Assembly (NCBI GenBank): GCA_945860415.1
Contig: CAMAQA010000019.1
Coordinates: 1-41,876, forward strand
DNA from: Bacteriovorax stolpii
GTDB lineage: Bacteria > Bdellovibrionota > UBA1018
Direction of reading: 5' to 3'
DNA length: 41,876 nucleotides
Of the stretch, positions 18,318 to 25,947 are shown in pieces. The notes under the pieces were generated by a model. That model was not told the DNA's origin. It searched no databases and saw only the letters and a list, made by a program, of their open reading frames with translations. The position numbers and the translations under genes were made by a program. Positions within the stretch are counted from its first letter, which is position 1; the number at the start of each line of letters is the position of its first letter.

Positions 18318-19480
18318 GCACTGCTCCTTCGCCCAGGGTGGCCCTGGTCCATGACTGGCTCACGGGGATGCGTGGTGGCGAGGCCGTGCTGGAGGCGATT
18401 GCCGAACTTTTTCCGGATGCCCCGATCTACACGCTTCTGGCGTATCCCGAGAAGCTCTCTCCTGCGTTGCGTGGGCGCGATCTCCGATCGAGCTGGATGC
18501 AGCGGCTTCCAGGCGTCGAGAAGAAGTATCGTCACTACCTGCCGCTGATGCCGGCTGCGATCGAGTCGCTCGATCTCCGCGGGTATGACCTCATCATCAG
18601 CTCGTCGCACTGCGTGGCAAAGGGCATCCGAAAAAAGTCCGGAGCATTTCATCTGAGCTACGTCCACGCTCCGATGCGCTACATGTGGGACCGTTTTGAG
18701 GACTACTTTGGTCCGGGCCGCGCGGGCTGGATCACCCGCTCCGCGGCACTCTCGCTGCGTCCGGTGCTCCAGTCCTGGGATCGCCGCTCGAGCCTCGGCG
18801 TGGACGCCTTCATTTCCAATAGCGCCTTCATCGGATCGCAGGTGGAGCGGATTTATGGTCGCACTTCAGCCGTCGTGCATCCTTTTGCCGATCTGTCGAG
18901 ATTCGCGAAGCGTGAGCGCAGGCCCGAAGGCTTCTACCTGATGGTCGGTGCGTTCGCTCCCTACAAGCGGGTCGATCTCGCGATTGAGGCGTGCCAGAGG
19001 CTGGGACTGCCCTTGAAAATCGTCGGTTCGGGGCAGGACGAAAAGCGGCTTCGATCTCTTGCCGGACCCGCCGTGGAGTTCCTGGGCTCGTGCTCGGATG
19101 ATGAAGTCGCGCAGCTTTATTCGAGGGCGAAGGCGTTTCTTTTTCCGGGCATCGAGGATTTCGGCATCACTCCGGTGGAGGCGATGTCCAGCGGAGTTCC
19201 AGTCATTGCCTTCGGCCAGGGCGGCGCGCTCGAGACGGTGACTCCGGAAACGGGGCGCTTCTTTTTCGAGCCCACCGTCGATGCACTGGTGCAGTGCCTG
19301 GAGCAGTTCGAAGCCGAGGAGCGGACGCGTGGTTCTTCCGGGCACGAGGCACTCTGGCGAGCCTGCCGCGAGCGAGCGGGACATTTCACGCGCCGGCGTT
19401 TTCAGGAGGAGTTCGTGTCGGTCCTGCGCAACCAGGTGCGTGACAAGTCCGTCCTCGCCTCCTTGAAATCGGGGTGGTAA
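18314..19480 (+). CDS. Glycosyltransferase, family 4 type
   Basis: The 388-residue protein is a GT-B fold retaining glycosyltransferase. The N-terminal donor/acceptor domain opens with VALVHDWLTGMRGGE, with the glycine-rich acceptor-side loop. The C-terminal domain carries the EDFGITPVE (E-x7-E) motif that binds the nucleotide sugar. It should extend the polysaccharide repeat in the cytoplasm. The start GTG 18314 overlaps the preceding TGA as GTGA with GGCGGG upstream. It is followed by the UDP-glucuronate decarboxylase gene after 22 bases. Confidence 0.92.
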   Translation: MSTAPSPRVALVHDWLTGMRGGEAVLEAIAELFPDAPIYTLLAYPEKLSPALRGRDLRSSWMQRLPGVEKKYRHYLPLMPAAIESLDLRGYDLIISSSHCVAKGIRKKSGAFHLSYVHAPMRYMWDRFEDYFGPGRAGWITRSAALSLRPVLQSWDRRSSLGVDAFISNSAFIGSQVERIYGRTSAVVHPFADLSRFAKRERRPEGFYLMVGAFAPYKRVDLAIEACQRLGLPLKIVGSGQDEKRLRSLAGPAVEFLGSCSDDEVAQLYSRAKAFLFPGIEDFGITPVEAMSSGVPVIAFGQGGALETVTPETGRFFFEPTVDALVQCLEQFEAEERTRGSSGHEALWRACRERAGHFTRRRFQEEFVSVLRNQVRDKSVLASLKSGW

Positions 19481-19502
19481 TCGTTCAGCAAAGGAACCCG
19501 GC

Positions 19503-20480
19503 ATGAGCTTCAAACGTCACGTCTTGATCACCGGCGGCGCCGGATTCATTGGATCACACCTCTGCGAGGCTTTCCTTTCACGAGGCATCGCAGTCACCGC
19601 AGTCGACAACCTGGTCACCGGTCGGCGTTCGAATCTGGATGAAGCGATTCGTCAGCATGATTCCTCGAAGTTCCAGTTCATCGAGCACGATGTCAGCGAG
19701 CCGCTGCCCGAGGAGCGCTTCGAACTCGTCTCGAAACTGGGCCTGCATGGAGTCCTGCACTTTGCCTGTCCGGCGAGTCCGGTCGATTTCGATCGGATTC
19801 CCGAAGTCATCCTGAAGGTCGATTCGCTGGGCACGCTCCATACGGTCGATCTGGCGCTGAAGCACCGTGCGCGGTATCTCCTCGCCTCAACGTCCGAAAT
19901 CTACGGTGATCCACTCGAGCATCCTCAGAAGGAAAGCTACTGGGGTAACGTCAATACGCTGGGTCCGCGAGCCTGCTATGACGAGGTGAAGCGTTTTGCG
20001 GAAGCAATCGTGTCGACCTACACCCGGATTCGCGGACTCAATGGTGGAATGGTTCGAATCTTCAACACCTATGGTCCTCGGATGCGCCTGGATGATGGAC
20101 GAATCGTTCCTGAGCTCGCGCGCCAGGCGCTTTCAGGAATGCCCCTGACGGTGCACGGAACCGGCCAGCAGACGCGAAGCTTCTGTTACGTGTCGGATCT
20201 GGTGGACGGCATCATCCGGCTCTTTGAGAGCTCACTCACCGAGCCCGTCAACTGCGGCAATCCGGTCGAGAGGACCGTCCTGGAGTTTGCCAGCGAACTT
20301 CAGAAAATCACTGGATCGACATCCCCGATCGAATTCCTGCCGGCCCGTCAGGATGACCCGAGGCGCCGCTGCCCCGACATCACGCGTGCCCGAACCCTTC
20401 TGGGATGGGAGCCGAAGGTGGATCTGGCTGAAGGCCTCTCGCGAACAGTTGAGTCCTTTCGCGCAGAGCTGATGGGCTGA
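19503..20480 (+). CDS. UDP-glucuronate decarboxylase (UDP-xylose synthase)
   Basis: The 325-residue short-chain dehydrogenase has the NAD-binding GGAGFIG at 11-17, the catalytic Tyr159-x3-Lys163 in CYDEVK, STSEIYGDPLEHPQ at 130-142, and RIFNTYGPRM. The HFACPASPVDF and STSExYGDPxxHPQ segments are typical of UXS rather than UDP-glucose epimerases. It makes UDP-xylose from UDP-glucuronate, suggesting xylose in the polysaccharide. It is last in the O-antigen ligase - glycosyltransferase - UXS operon. A related UDP-sugar dehydratase remains possible. Confidence 0.88.
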   Translation: MSFKRHVLITGGAGFIGSHLCEAFLSRGIAVTAVDNLVTGRRSNLDEAIRQHDSSKFQFIEHDVSEPLPEERFELVSKLGLHGVLHFACPASPVDFDRIPEVILKVDSLGTLHTVDLALKHRARYLLASTSEIYGDPLEHPQKESYWGNVNTLGPRACYDEVKRFAEAIVSTYTRIRGLNGGMVRIFNTYGPRMRLDDGRIVPELARQALSGMPLTVHGTGQQTRSFCYVSDLVDGIIRLFESSLTEPVNCGNPVERTVLEFASELQKITGSTSPIEFLPARQDDPRRRCPDITRARTLLGWEPKVDLAEGLSRTVESFRAELMG

Positions 20481-20488
20481 ATTCAAAA

Positions 20489-20526
20489 GGCGGAAACCCG
20501 AGCCATCCCGGGCGCAGATTTCCGCC
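20489..20526 (-). terminator. Rho-independent terminator for the minus-strand gene at 20563
   Basis: GGCGGAAA (20489-20496) pairs with TTTCCGCC (20519-20526), with an inner CCCG/CGGG stem. Read on the minus strand it is followed by TTTTGAATT. It lies 37 bases past the stop of the Lys/Glu/Gln-rich secreted protein and may also slow transcription from the UXS operon. Confidence 0.55.
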
Positions 20527-20562
20527 GTGAAACTCAGATCGAATCGAACGTGGAATCGACGA

Positions 20563-20946
20563 TCAGCGGAAGGACGTCTTGTCCTTGGCGTAGTCGCCCT
20601 TCTGCGAGCCCTTCTGTTCTCCGTGCTGTGGGCGGAGCATCTTCAGGCGTGATGAAGTCATGTCCTTCTGCTGGCCCTTGTAGGCCGTGCTGCTGGACTT
20701 CTGTTCGGCCTTTTGTTGAGCCTTTTCGGACTTCTGCTCTTCCTTGTATTCGGCCTTGCTGTCCTCGGCCTTCTTTTCTTCGGACTTCTTCTCTTCGTAC
20801 TTCTGTTCCGACTTCTGGTCGGAGTGGCCGTTACCATTGCCATTGCCATGACCAGGGCGTGCGTGGACGTTGCCCATCGTCAGGGCGACGGCGCCGATGG
20901 CCATCAGGGATTTCAGTGCCAGGGATTTTTTGATCGAGGATTTCAT
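20563..20946 (-). CDS. Secreted low-complexity Lys/Glu/Gln/Ser-rich protein
   Basis: The 127-residue protein has a signal peptide (MKSSIKKSLALKSL, hydrophobic core, VHA at about 27-29). A GHGNGNGNGH segment follows, then a highly charged tract of EKKSEEKKAEDSK-like repeats and a basic C-terminus. No family is recognised; the charged tract would be disordered or a long helix in the periplasm. ATG 20946 is chosen because GGAGA lies 7 bases upstream and the signal peptide begins there. It is single, with a terminator after it. Confidence 0.72.
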   Translation of the reverse strand: MKSSIKKSLALKSLMAIGAVALTMGNVHARPGHGNGNGNGHSDQKSEQKYEEKKSEEKKAEDSKAEYKEEQKSEKAQQKAEQKSSSTAYKGQQKDMTSSRLKMLRPQHGEQKGSQKGDYAKDKTSFR

Positions 20947-21011
20947 GTCGGTTCTCCGTTTGGTTCGCGGATACCGAGCGAGCAATCCTAATGCCAAGTC
21001 GGCCGGTTTTC

Positions 21012-21953
21012 TTACTGGATCCGGATCATCTTCATCAGCGCGGTCTGGCGCGAGACGAGCTCGGGAGTCGACAGGCGCATCAAGCGATGCAGGCTGAAAT
21101 CCTCCACTGTGAAGCTGGCCATGACACAGCCGGCGAGCACTGCGCGGCGCAGCAGATTTTCGAATTGATCCGGATCATTCTGCGCCATCTCGCGCGAAGC
21201 GTGCGCTTCGGCGAGGTACCCCATGAAGGCGCCTGCGAAGCTGTCGCCAGCACCCGTAGGATCCACCACCTTGTCGACCAGGAAAGCAGGGGCGAGGAAC
21301 GTGTTGTTGCGCGTGAACAGGGCGGCTCCGTATTCGCCGCGCTTGATGATGATGACCGAGGGTCCCATGGCGTGAATTTTTTCTGCAGCGCGCGCCAGCT
21401 GCTTCTCTCCGGAAAGGAGGTAGGCCTCGCCATCATTGATCGAAAGGATATCGACGCGTGACAGGGTCTTTCGGACTTCATCCGGCTTGCCGGTGATCCA
21501 GAAGTTCATGCTGTCGCAGGCAACGAGTTTCGGCGTCCTGACCTGGTCCAGCACGCTCTGCTGCAGGACCGGATCGATGTTCGCGAGAAAGACATACGGG
21601 GTCTCGACGTGGTGGTCGGCGAGTTTCGGATTGAAGTGTTCGAAAACGTTCAACGAGGTGTTGAGCGTCTTGGCCTCATTCATGTTGCCGTCATAGGAAC
21701 CGACCCAGTGGAAGGTCTTGCCTGGGGCAACCTGGACACCCGAGACATCGATTCGTTTTTCGGAGAGCCACTGGAGGTGGGTCTTTGGAAAGTCCTCGCC
21801 GACGACTCCGACGATCTTGATCGGGGCGAAGAAAGATGCCGCCACGGAGAAGTAATTGACCGATCCGCCCAGGACGGATTCCGCCTTGCCGGCGGGAGTC
21901 TGAACGGTGTCGAAAGCCATGGAGCCCACTGCGAGAATCGAATTCTGTGACAT
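21012..21953 (-). CDS. PfkB-family sugar/nucleoside kinase
   Basis: The 313-residue protein has the ribokinase-fold marks: N-terminal LGGSVNYFSVAASFF (residues 28-42) and the ATP/anion-hole motif DPTGAGDSFAGAF at 231-243, with catalytic base Asp237. It phosphorylates a sugar or nucleoside; the substrate is not readable. ATG 21953 starts MSQNSILAVGS. The gene stands alone between the low-complexity protein and the pilin-like cluster, so context gives no further hint. Confidence 0.93.
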   Translation of the reverse strand: MSQNSILAVGSMAFDTVQTPAGKAESVLGGSVNYFSVAASFFAPIKIVGVVGEDFPKTHLQWLSEKRIDVSGVQVAPGKTFHWVGSYDGNMNEAKTLNTSLNVFEHFNPKLADHHVETPYVFLANIDPVLQQSVLDQVRTPKLVACDSMNFWITGKPDEVRKTLSRVDILSINDGEAYLLSGEKQLARAAEKIHAMGPSVIIIKRGEYGAALFTRNNTFLAPAFLVDKVVDPTGAGDSFAGAFMGYLAEAHASREMAQNDPDQFENLLRRAVLAGCVMASFTVEDFSLHRLMRLSTPELVSRQTALMKMIRIQ

Positions 21954-21999
21954 GGCGCGCAGCCTACGCTTATCCGGTCGAGCCAGTCAATTTGTGGCT

Positions 22000-22554
22000 T
22001 TAGAAATTCCACTCTCGCGGATCCCGAGCGGGTCTGGCAGCGGCCTTCCGTTCCGGCGGTGGAGCTCGGCGGATGGGCACGGATTCAAACTCCTCCAGTG
22101 CGGCCCATCCTGCGCCAAGCGGCTTCAGCAGGGTCTCGTCCTTGCCGGGTTGCGGATTCAGCGTAAAGAGCTGCAGGGCCGATTCGTCCGAGCCATCCGG
22201 AAGGATCCACAGCGCCTGATGACCTTGATCCCACCACACGGTGCCGGGAGTGGTGTCGCGGGGCATGTGGCGCATCCATTTCTGAAAGTCGTAATCCTGG
22301 TTTACGGGCCGGAGTCCGTGGCTTGCAGCCATGGCGCGCCAAACCTGAGGTTGTGGAGGGTGTTTGATCTGCCAGTCGATGATCGCCTTTTCGCGAAGCG
22401 TTTCGGTCGAGGTCAGTCCGAGCGTGGCGGCAACTGCGAGAAGGAGGGTTCCGTAAAGCCGCCTGCGGACCGCAGGACCTGGCGATAGCGGGAGTACTGG
22501 TAGCGAAAGGTGCTTCCGCAGCCGATCAAGAAAACGGTGATCCAGCCAATCCAT
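22000..22554 (-). CDS. Membrane-anchored protein at the end of the pilin-like cluster
   Basis: The 184-residue protein has one hydrophobic segment at about 33-50 followed by a soluble part rich in Trp and Pro. No family is recognised. Its start at ATG 22554 lies inside the 61-residue TadE-like gene, a 142-base overlap, and is preceded by GGAG at 8 bases. No later ATG, GTG or TTG exists before the hydrophobic segment, so the overlap is real unless a frameshift error is present. Being last in a chain of overlapping pilin-like genes, it probably serves the same structure. Confidence 0.65.
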   Translation of the reverse strand: MDWLDHRFLDRLRKHLSLPVLPLSPGPAVRRRLYGTLLLAVAATLGLTSTETLREKAIIDWQIKHPPQPQVWRAMAASHGLRPVNQDYDFQKWMRHMPRDTTPGTVWWDQGHQALWILPDGSDESALQLFTLNPQPGKDETLLKPLGAGWAALEEFESVPIRRAPPPERKAAARPARDPREWNF

Positions 22555-22598
22555 ATCAGGGTCTCCAACAGTGCCTGCCCGTCCTTGCGTGATTTCAT
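22413..22598 (-). CDS. Short TadE-like prepilin-type protein
   Basis: The 61-residue protein reads MKSRKDG then QALLETLIWIGWITVFLIG, giving a G^Q cleavage context with Glu at mature position 5 and a hydrophobic helix after it, as in TadE and class III prepilins. ATG 22598 overlaps the previous stop (ATGA). It overlaps the downstream gene by 142 bases in another frame. It is far shorter than typical TadE proteins (about 130-200 residues). Confidence 0.68.
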   Translation of the reverse strand: MKSRKDGQALLETLIWIGWITVFLIGCGSTFRYQYSRYRQVLRSAGGFTEPSFSQLPPRSD

Positions 22599-23185
22599 TT
22601 CGGAGGACTCCAGCTTGCGCTCCAGCGTTCGTCCGCCCCGGAAAAGATAAAGCTTTCGGAACGTCTTCCGTTCCGTCGAACGCGAATCGAAAAGCGTCGG
22701 GGCGCAGGTGATTGCCACTGCAGGAGCCGCTCTCCCCAGAGGTCCGGCGGGGGTCTTCGGAAGGGCAGGTCTGGGAGCGCGGTTGCCGGTGGCGAGGATC
22801 GGCATTCGGGCCCGAGGATCCAGCGAAGCTGCCGCTGCTTCCAGGACAAAAGCTCGAGATCCTGAAGGCGTGCTGCTGCCGTGGTTGCAGCACGGGCGGC
22901 CGAAATGGCCCCGGGATTTCCTGTCGCGAGCGAAGCGGCCACGGCAGCACGAAGGACCCCGAGTGTCTCGTTCGAGCGTTCGATCGAACCGAGATGATTG
23001 CGGAGCTCCAGGGCCGCGCGTCCCGTGCAGCGATCGATCTCGAGCTGGATTCGGACCGTGCGAGTCCAGTGCTGGGCAATGGCAAGGCACCCGAGTGTCG
23101 CGATCGCGGCAACGGCCAGGGCGGTTCCGAGCGCAAGCTGAAGGGCGCCGTCCCGTGTGCGGATCAGGGCTGCCGTGGGGTTCAT
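22595..23185 (-). CDS. Pilus-cluster membrane-anchored protein (minor-pilin-like)
   Basis: The 196-residue protein begins MNPTAALIRTRDG then a hydrophobic helix (ALGTALAVAAIATLG), like a TadE/TadF anchor. The Glu-5 of prepilins is missing: the residues after G are ALQLA. A helical Ala/Arg/Glu-rich middle and a Pro-rich end follow. ATG 23185 forms ATGA with the TadE-like stop and has GGGAG upstream. No specific family is recognised; the position among overlapping pilin-like genes suggests a minor pilin or assembly factor. Confidence 0.66.
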   Translation of the reverse strand: MNPTAALIRTRDGALQLALGTALAVAAIATLGCLAIAQHWTRTVRIQLEIDRCTGRAALELRNHLGSIERSNETLGVLRAAVAASLATGNPGAISAARAATTAAARLQDLELLSWKQRQLRWILGPECRSSPPATALPDLPFRRPPPDLWGERLLQWQSPAPRRFSIRVRRNGRRSESFIFSGADERWSASWSPPK

Positions 23186-23481
23186 GGCCACTCCCGAAGC
23201 TTCTCGAGCTTGCGGAAACCGACACGTTCAATGGCTGGTCGACGGGCACCGCATCGTGCTTCCCCGACCAACGCCTCATCCGATTCTGAAATCGAAAGCT
23301 CCACTGCCAGGGGGCGATGCTCTCGCGAGAGGGCACCTCGTGTCGCCTCGAAGACGAGGGCGGCGCATTTTCCTCTCTCCCATGCAGCCCGGAGAACCCA
23401 GCCGGCTCCTGCAAACACCACCAGAACCAGAGTGCTCGACACCAGCACTTCCAGGGTGGCCTGACCGGATTGCCGCACCAT
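23182..23481 (-). CDS. TadE-like prepilin-type protein
   Basis: The 99-residue protein starts MVRQSG then QATLEVLVSSTLVLVVFAG, a G^QxxxE prepilin-type signature with a hydrophobic stalk helix, followed by a short Cys-containing domain. ATG 23481 is preferred because it directly follows the Flp-like stop (23486); GTG 23502 would overlap that gene. It matches TadE-like pseudopilins in its N-terminus only. It overlaps the next gene by 4 bases. Confidence 0.72.
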   Translation of the reverse strand: MVRQSGQATLEVLVSSTLVLVVFAGAGWVLRAAWERGKCAALVFEATRGALSREHRPLAVELSISESDEALVGEARCGARRPAIERVGFRKLEKLREWP

Positions 23482-23485
23482 CGGC

Positions 23486-23710
23486 TCAGCCGTCCCGATC
23501 ACGCGACTTGTCCGACGCGCTCACGCCTTCGATGTGACTTCGGACCATCGAAAGTTTTCGCTGGATCGTACCGCCCAGCGAGCGAACGGCAGCGATCGAG
23601 ACCAGCGAGATGAGCACCAGGAGAATCAGGTACTCCGTCAGGCCCTGGCCGGAGTTCGAGTGCCGCGGTTGAGGCGAGCGTTGAGGTGAGTGTTCAGGCA
23701 GATGTTTCAT
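23486..23710 (-). CDS. Flp-type pilin-like protein
   Basis: The 74-residue protein has a 21-residue leader ending in Gly21, then QGLTEYLILLVLISLVSIAAV. Glu and Tyr are at mature positions 5 and 6, as in Flp pilins cut by a TadV-type prepilin peptidase. The short, hydrophobic mature form (about 53 residues) fits Flp fibre subunits. It is first of the five-gene chain. No TadA ATPase, secretin, CpaB or peptidase gene is near, so assembly must rely on genes elsewhere. It is divergent from the SPOR gene over 80 bases. Confidence 0.75.
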   Translation of the reverse strand: MKHLPEHSPQRSPQPRHSNSGQGLTEYLILLVLISLVSIAAVRSLGGTIQRKLSMVRSHIEGVSASDKSRDRDG

Positions 23711-23790
23711 GGCAGTTCTCCTTGCTGCCGGTCCGTTTTGCCTGAAGCGTGCCGTTGACTTCGTGAGCCCGCGCTCGCTATCACTGAACT

Positions 23791-24528
23791 ATGAGCCAAC
23801 GATCGCGCCTCATGATCTATGAACGCAAGGAAGTGATATTGCTGGGAGTGCTCTCCCTGCTGGTCGCGGTCTTCGCGTTCACTTTCGGAATCCATCTCGG
23901 AAAGCGGGTTCCACCCAAGGGCAAGCCTGCGGCCCATGAGGGTTCGTCCGTGGGACAGGTGAACCAGATTTCGGACCAGGAACCCACTCGTGCCGAGGCC
24001 CAGGAAAAGGTGGCGGAAGCCACTGCGGGTGCGGGCCAGATCCTCGACCAAACGCTGAAGGAAGAAGTGGGCGCTGCGGGACTGCAGCTCGAGAAGCCCG
24101 TTCAGGTCGAACTTCCGAAAAAGACGATTGCTGAAAAGAAGGCCGTTTCGGAGAAGAAGGGCACGACTGAAAAGAAAGTCATTCCGCAAAAGACCCCGGC
24201 GACCGGAGATCTTGCTTCCGCACTCGCTCGGAACGCCCCTGCAGGAGCGTTCACCGTCCAGATCCTGGCCGCTCCGGCTTCGGAGTCGGAGAGCCTGGGA
24301 AAGTCGCTGGCTCGATTCTCTGCGGCCGGACTCGAGCCGTGGGCTCGTCGCGCGGAAATTGTTGGAAAAGGAAGCTGGATCCGGCTCTACCAGGGCGGAT
24401 TTGCCTCTCGAGAGCTGGCCGAAAAAAGTGCCGCCGGCTGGAAGGCGGCAGGAACGATCGACTCGTATGTGGTGACGAAATCTCCTGTCGAGACGAAGGC
24501 GCCCGCATCGGGAGACCATCATGAGTAA
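23791..24528 (+). CDS. SPOR-domain envelope protein
   Basis: The 245-residue protein has a cytosolic N-terminus, a transmembrane helix at about 16-36 (ILLGVLSLLVAVFAF), a Lys/Glu-rich linker with repeated KKxxxEKK motifs, and a C-terminal SPOR fold at about 150-230 (FTVQILAAP then RLYQGGFASRELAEKSA). SPOR domains bind denuded peptidoglycan at division sites. ATG 23791 gives the MSQRSRLMIYERKEV start. It overlaps the cupin gene by 8 bases and seems co-transcribed with the GDP-mannose genes although its role is envelope-related. Confidence 0.85.
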   Translation: MSQRSRLMIYERKEVILLGVLSLLVAVFAFTFGIHLGKRVPPKGKPAAHEGSSVGQVNQISDQEPTRAEAQEKVAEATAGAGQILDQTLKEEVGAAGLQLEKPVQVELPKKTIAEKKAVSEKKGTTEKKVIPQKTPATGDLASALARNAPAGAFTVQILAAPASESESLGKSLARFSAAGLEPWARRAEIVGKGSWIRLYQGGFASRELAEKSAAGWKAAGTIDSYVVTKSPVETKAPASGDHHE

Positions 24529-24892
24529 GCAGCAGATCACCAAAGTCGACAAGCCGTGGGGCCATGAGCTCATCTGGGGTCGCACCAAGGATTACGTCGG
24601 CAAGCTGCTGTTCATCAAGAAGGGGCACAAGCTTTCGCTCCAGTACCATCAGGTCAAGGAAGAGACGATCTTCGTCCAGTCCGGCCGGATGACGTTCGTT
24701 TTCGAGAATGACCTCGGCGTGATGGAGGAAATCACGCTGATGCCCGGAGAAGGGCATCACATTCCCACGGGCCGCAAGCATCGGATGATTGCCGATGAAG
24801 ATTGCACCGTGTTCGAAGTCTCGACGCCGCACCTCGACGATGTCGTGCGCCTGGAAGACGGCTACGGCCGCGCCGGAACCTCGAAGGCCTGA
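24521..24892 (+). CDS. Cupin protein, mannose-6-phosphate isomerase type II-like
   Basis: The 123-residue single-domain cupin resembles the C-terminal isomerase module of bifunctional ManC/AlgA. It has KPWGHELIW at 11-19, LSLQYHQVKEETIFVQSG with His43 and Glu47/48, then GHHIPTGRKHRM with His79/80 and His87 as metal ligands. It may convert fructose-6-phosphate to mannose-6-phosphate, or have lost catalysis and act in regulation. ATG 24521 has GGGAG upstream and overlaps the SPOR stop. The next gene, 5 bases away, is the guanylyltransferase. Confidence 0.85.
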   Translation: MSKQQITKVDKPWGHELIWGRTKDYVGKLLFIKKGHKLSLQYHQVKEETIFVQSGRMTFVFENDLGVMEEITLMPGEGHHIPTGRKHRMIADEDCTVFEVSTPHLDDVVRLEDGYGRAGTSKA

Positions 24893-24897
24893 TCGAC

Positions 24898-25944
24898 ATG
24901 TCGACTCATCTGGTGGTGATGGCCGGAGGAAGCGGTACACGGTTCTGGCCGAAGAGCACGTCGCGAAATCCCAAGCAGCTTCTGGCCTTCGAAGGGCTTT
25001 CCGAGCTCACGCTGCTTCAGCAGACGCTCGATCGCTTTCGTCCGGCGGTTCCGTCGTCGCAACAGTGGATCGTGACCACGACCCTTCTCGGTGAGGCTGT
25101 GTCAGCGCAGGCGTCGGGTGCCCAGGTCCTTCGTGAGCCGCAGGGAAGGAACACCGCTCCGTGCATCTACTGGGCAGCTCGCGAAATCGAGAAGATCGAT
25201 CCACAGGGCATCATGATGGTGATGCCCGCCGACCATTTCATGAAGGACGTTCCTGCCTTCCGGTCCACGGTGGAGCGTGCCGTGGCGTGGGCGTCGACGC
25301 ATGACGACCTGGTGACCCTGGGCATCCGTCCTTCTCGCCCGGAGACCGGTTACGGGTACCTGAAGACCGGGGTCGAAGTGGCGGGTGGCGGACCTCTCCG
25401 AGTGGACGCCTTTGTCGAGAAGCCGGACCTGGTTCGCGCAGAGCAGTTCGTGAAGGCTGGAAATTACCTCTGGAACGGCGGCATGTTCGTGTGGAAGGTC
25501 TCGACGATCCTCCAGGAATTCGACCGGCTGATGCCGGAGATGCGCGCCGCCTGGGAGTCGAGCTCCGGCAACCTCGCCACGGCCTACCCGAAAATGACGG
25601 CCACCTCGATCGACTTCGGCATCATGGAAAGGGCCCGTTCCGTCGTGACGTTTCCTCTGGAGTGCGGATGGGATGACCTCGGTAGCTGGACTTCGGTCGA
25701 GCTTCTGGCGAATGAGCAGGGAAGGTCGCGCGCCTGGGGAACGGCTCTTGGCGGCGAGGTGATCGCCGTGGAATCGGCGGGGCTGGTCGTGGATGCTCCC
25801 GGGCGCACGATCGCGGCGCTCGGAGTTCAGGACCTGATCATCGTGGATTCCGGAAAGGTCATCCTGGTCGCCGACAAGTCACGCGCCCAGGACATCAAGA
25901 AGCTCGTTGATGCGGTGAAGGCATCGAAGCCCGAGCTGGCCTGA
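24898..25944 (+). CDS. manC: Mannose-1-phosphate guanylyltransferase
   Basis: The 348-residue enzyme makes GDP-mannose from GTP and mannose-1-phosphate. It has the nucleotidyltransferase signature AGGSGTRFWPKS at 9-20, then ADHFM, ETGYGYLKTG and AFVEKPDL. It lacks the isomerase cupin that bifunctional ManC proteins carry; that module is the separate gene just upstream. No phosphomannomutase is in the window. It ends 3 bases before the convergent cyclic-nucleotide-binding gene. GDP-mannose may feed the polysaccharide genes at 15559-20480. Confidence 0.95.
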   Translation: MSTHLVVMAGGSGTRFWPKSTSRNPKQLLAFEGLSELTLLQQTLDRFRPAVPSSQQWIVTTTLLGEAVSAQASGAQVLREPQGRNTAPCIYWAAREIEKIDPQGIMMVMPADHFMKDVPAFRSTVERAVAWASTHDDLVTLGIRPSRPETGYGYLKTGVEVAGGGPLRVDAFVEKPDLVRAEQFVKAGNYLWNGGMFVWKVSTILQEFDRLMPEMRAAWESSSGNLATAYPKMTATSIDFGIMERARSVVTFPLECGWDDLGSWTSVELLANEQGRSRAWGTALGGEVIAVESAGLVVDAPGRTIAALGVQDLIIVDSGKVILVADKSRAQDIKKLVDAVKASKPELA

Positions 25945-25947
25945 CCC

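Noticed and set aside
15559-20480. A complete Wzx/Wzy polysaccharide locus
   Set aside because: Only a sugar transferase, ligase-like protein, one glycosyltransferase and UXS are present; no flippase, chain-length regulator or export protein is seen in the window.
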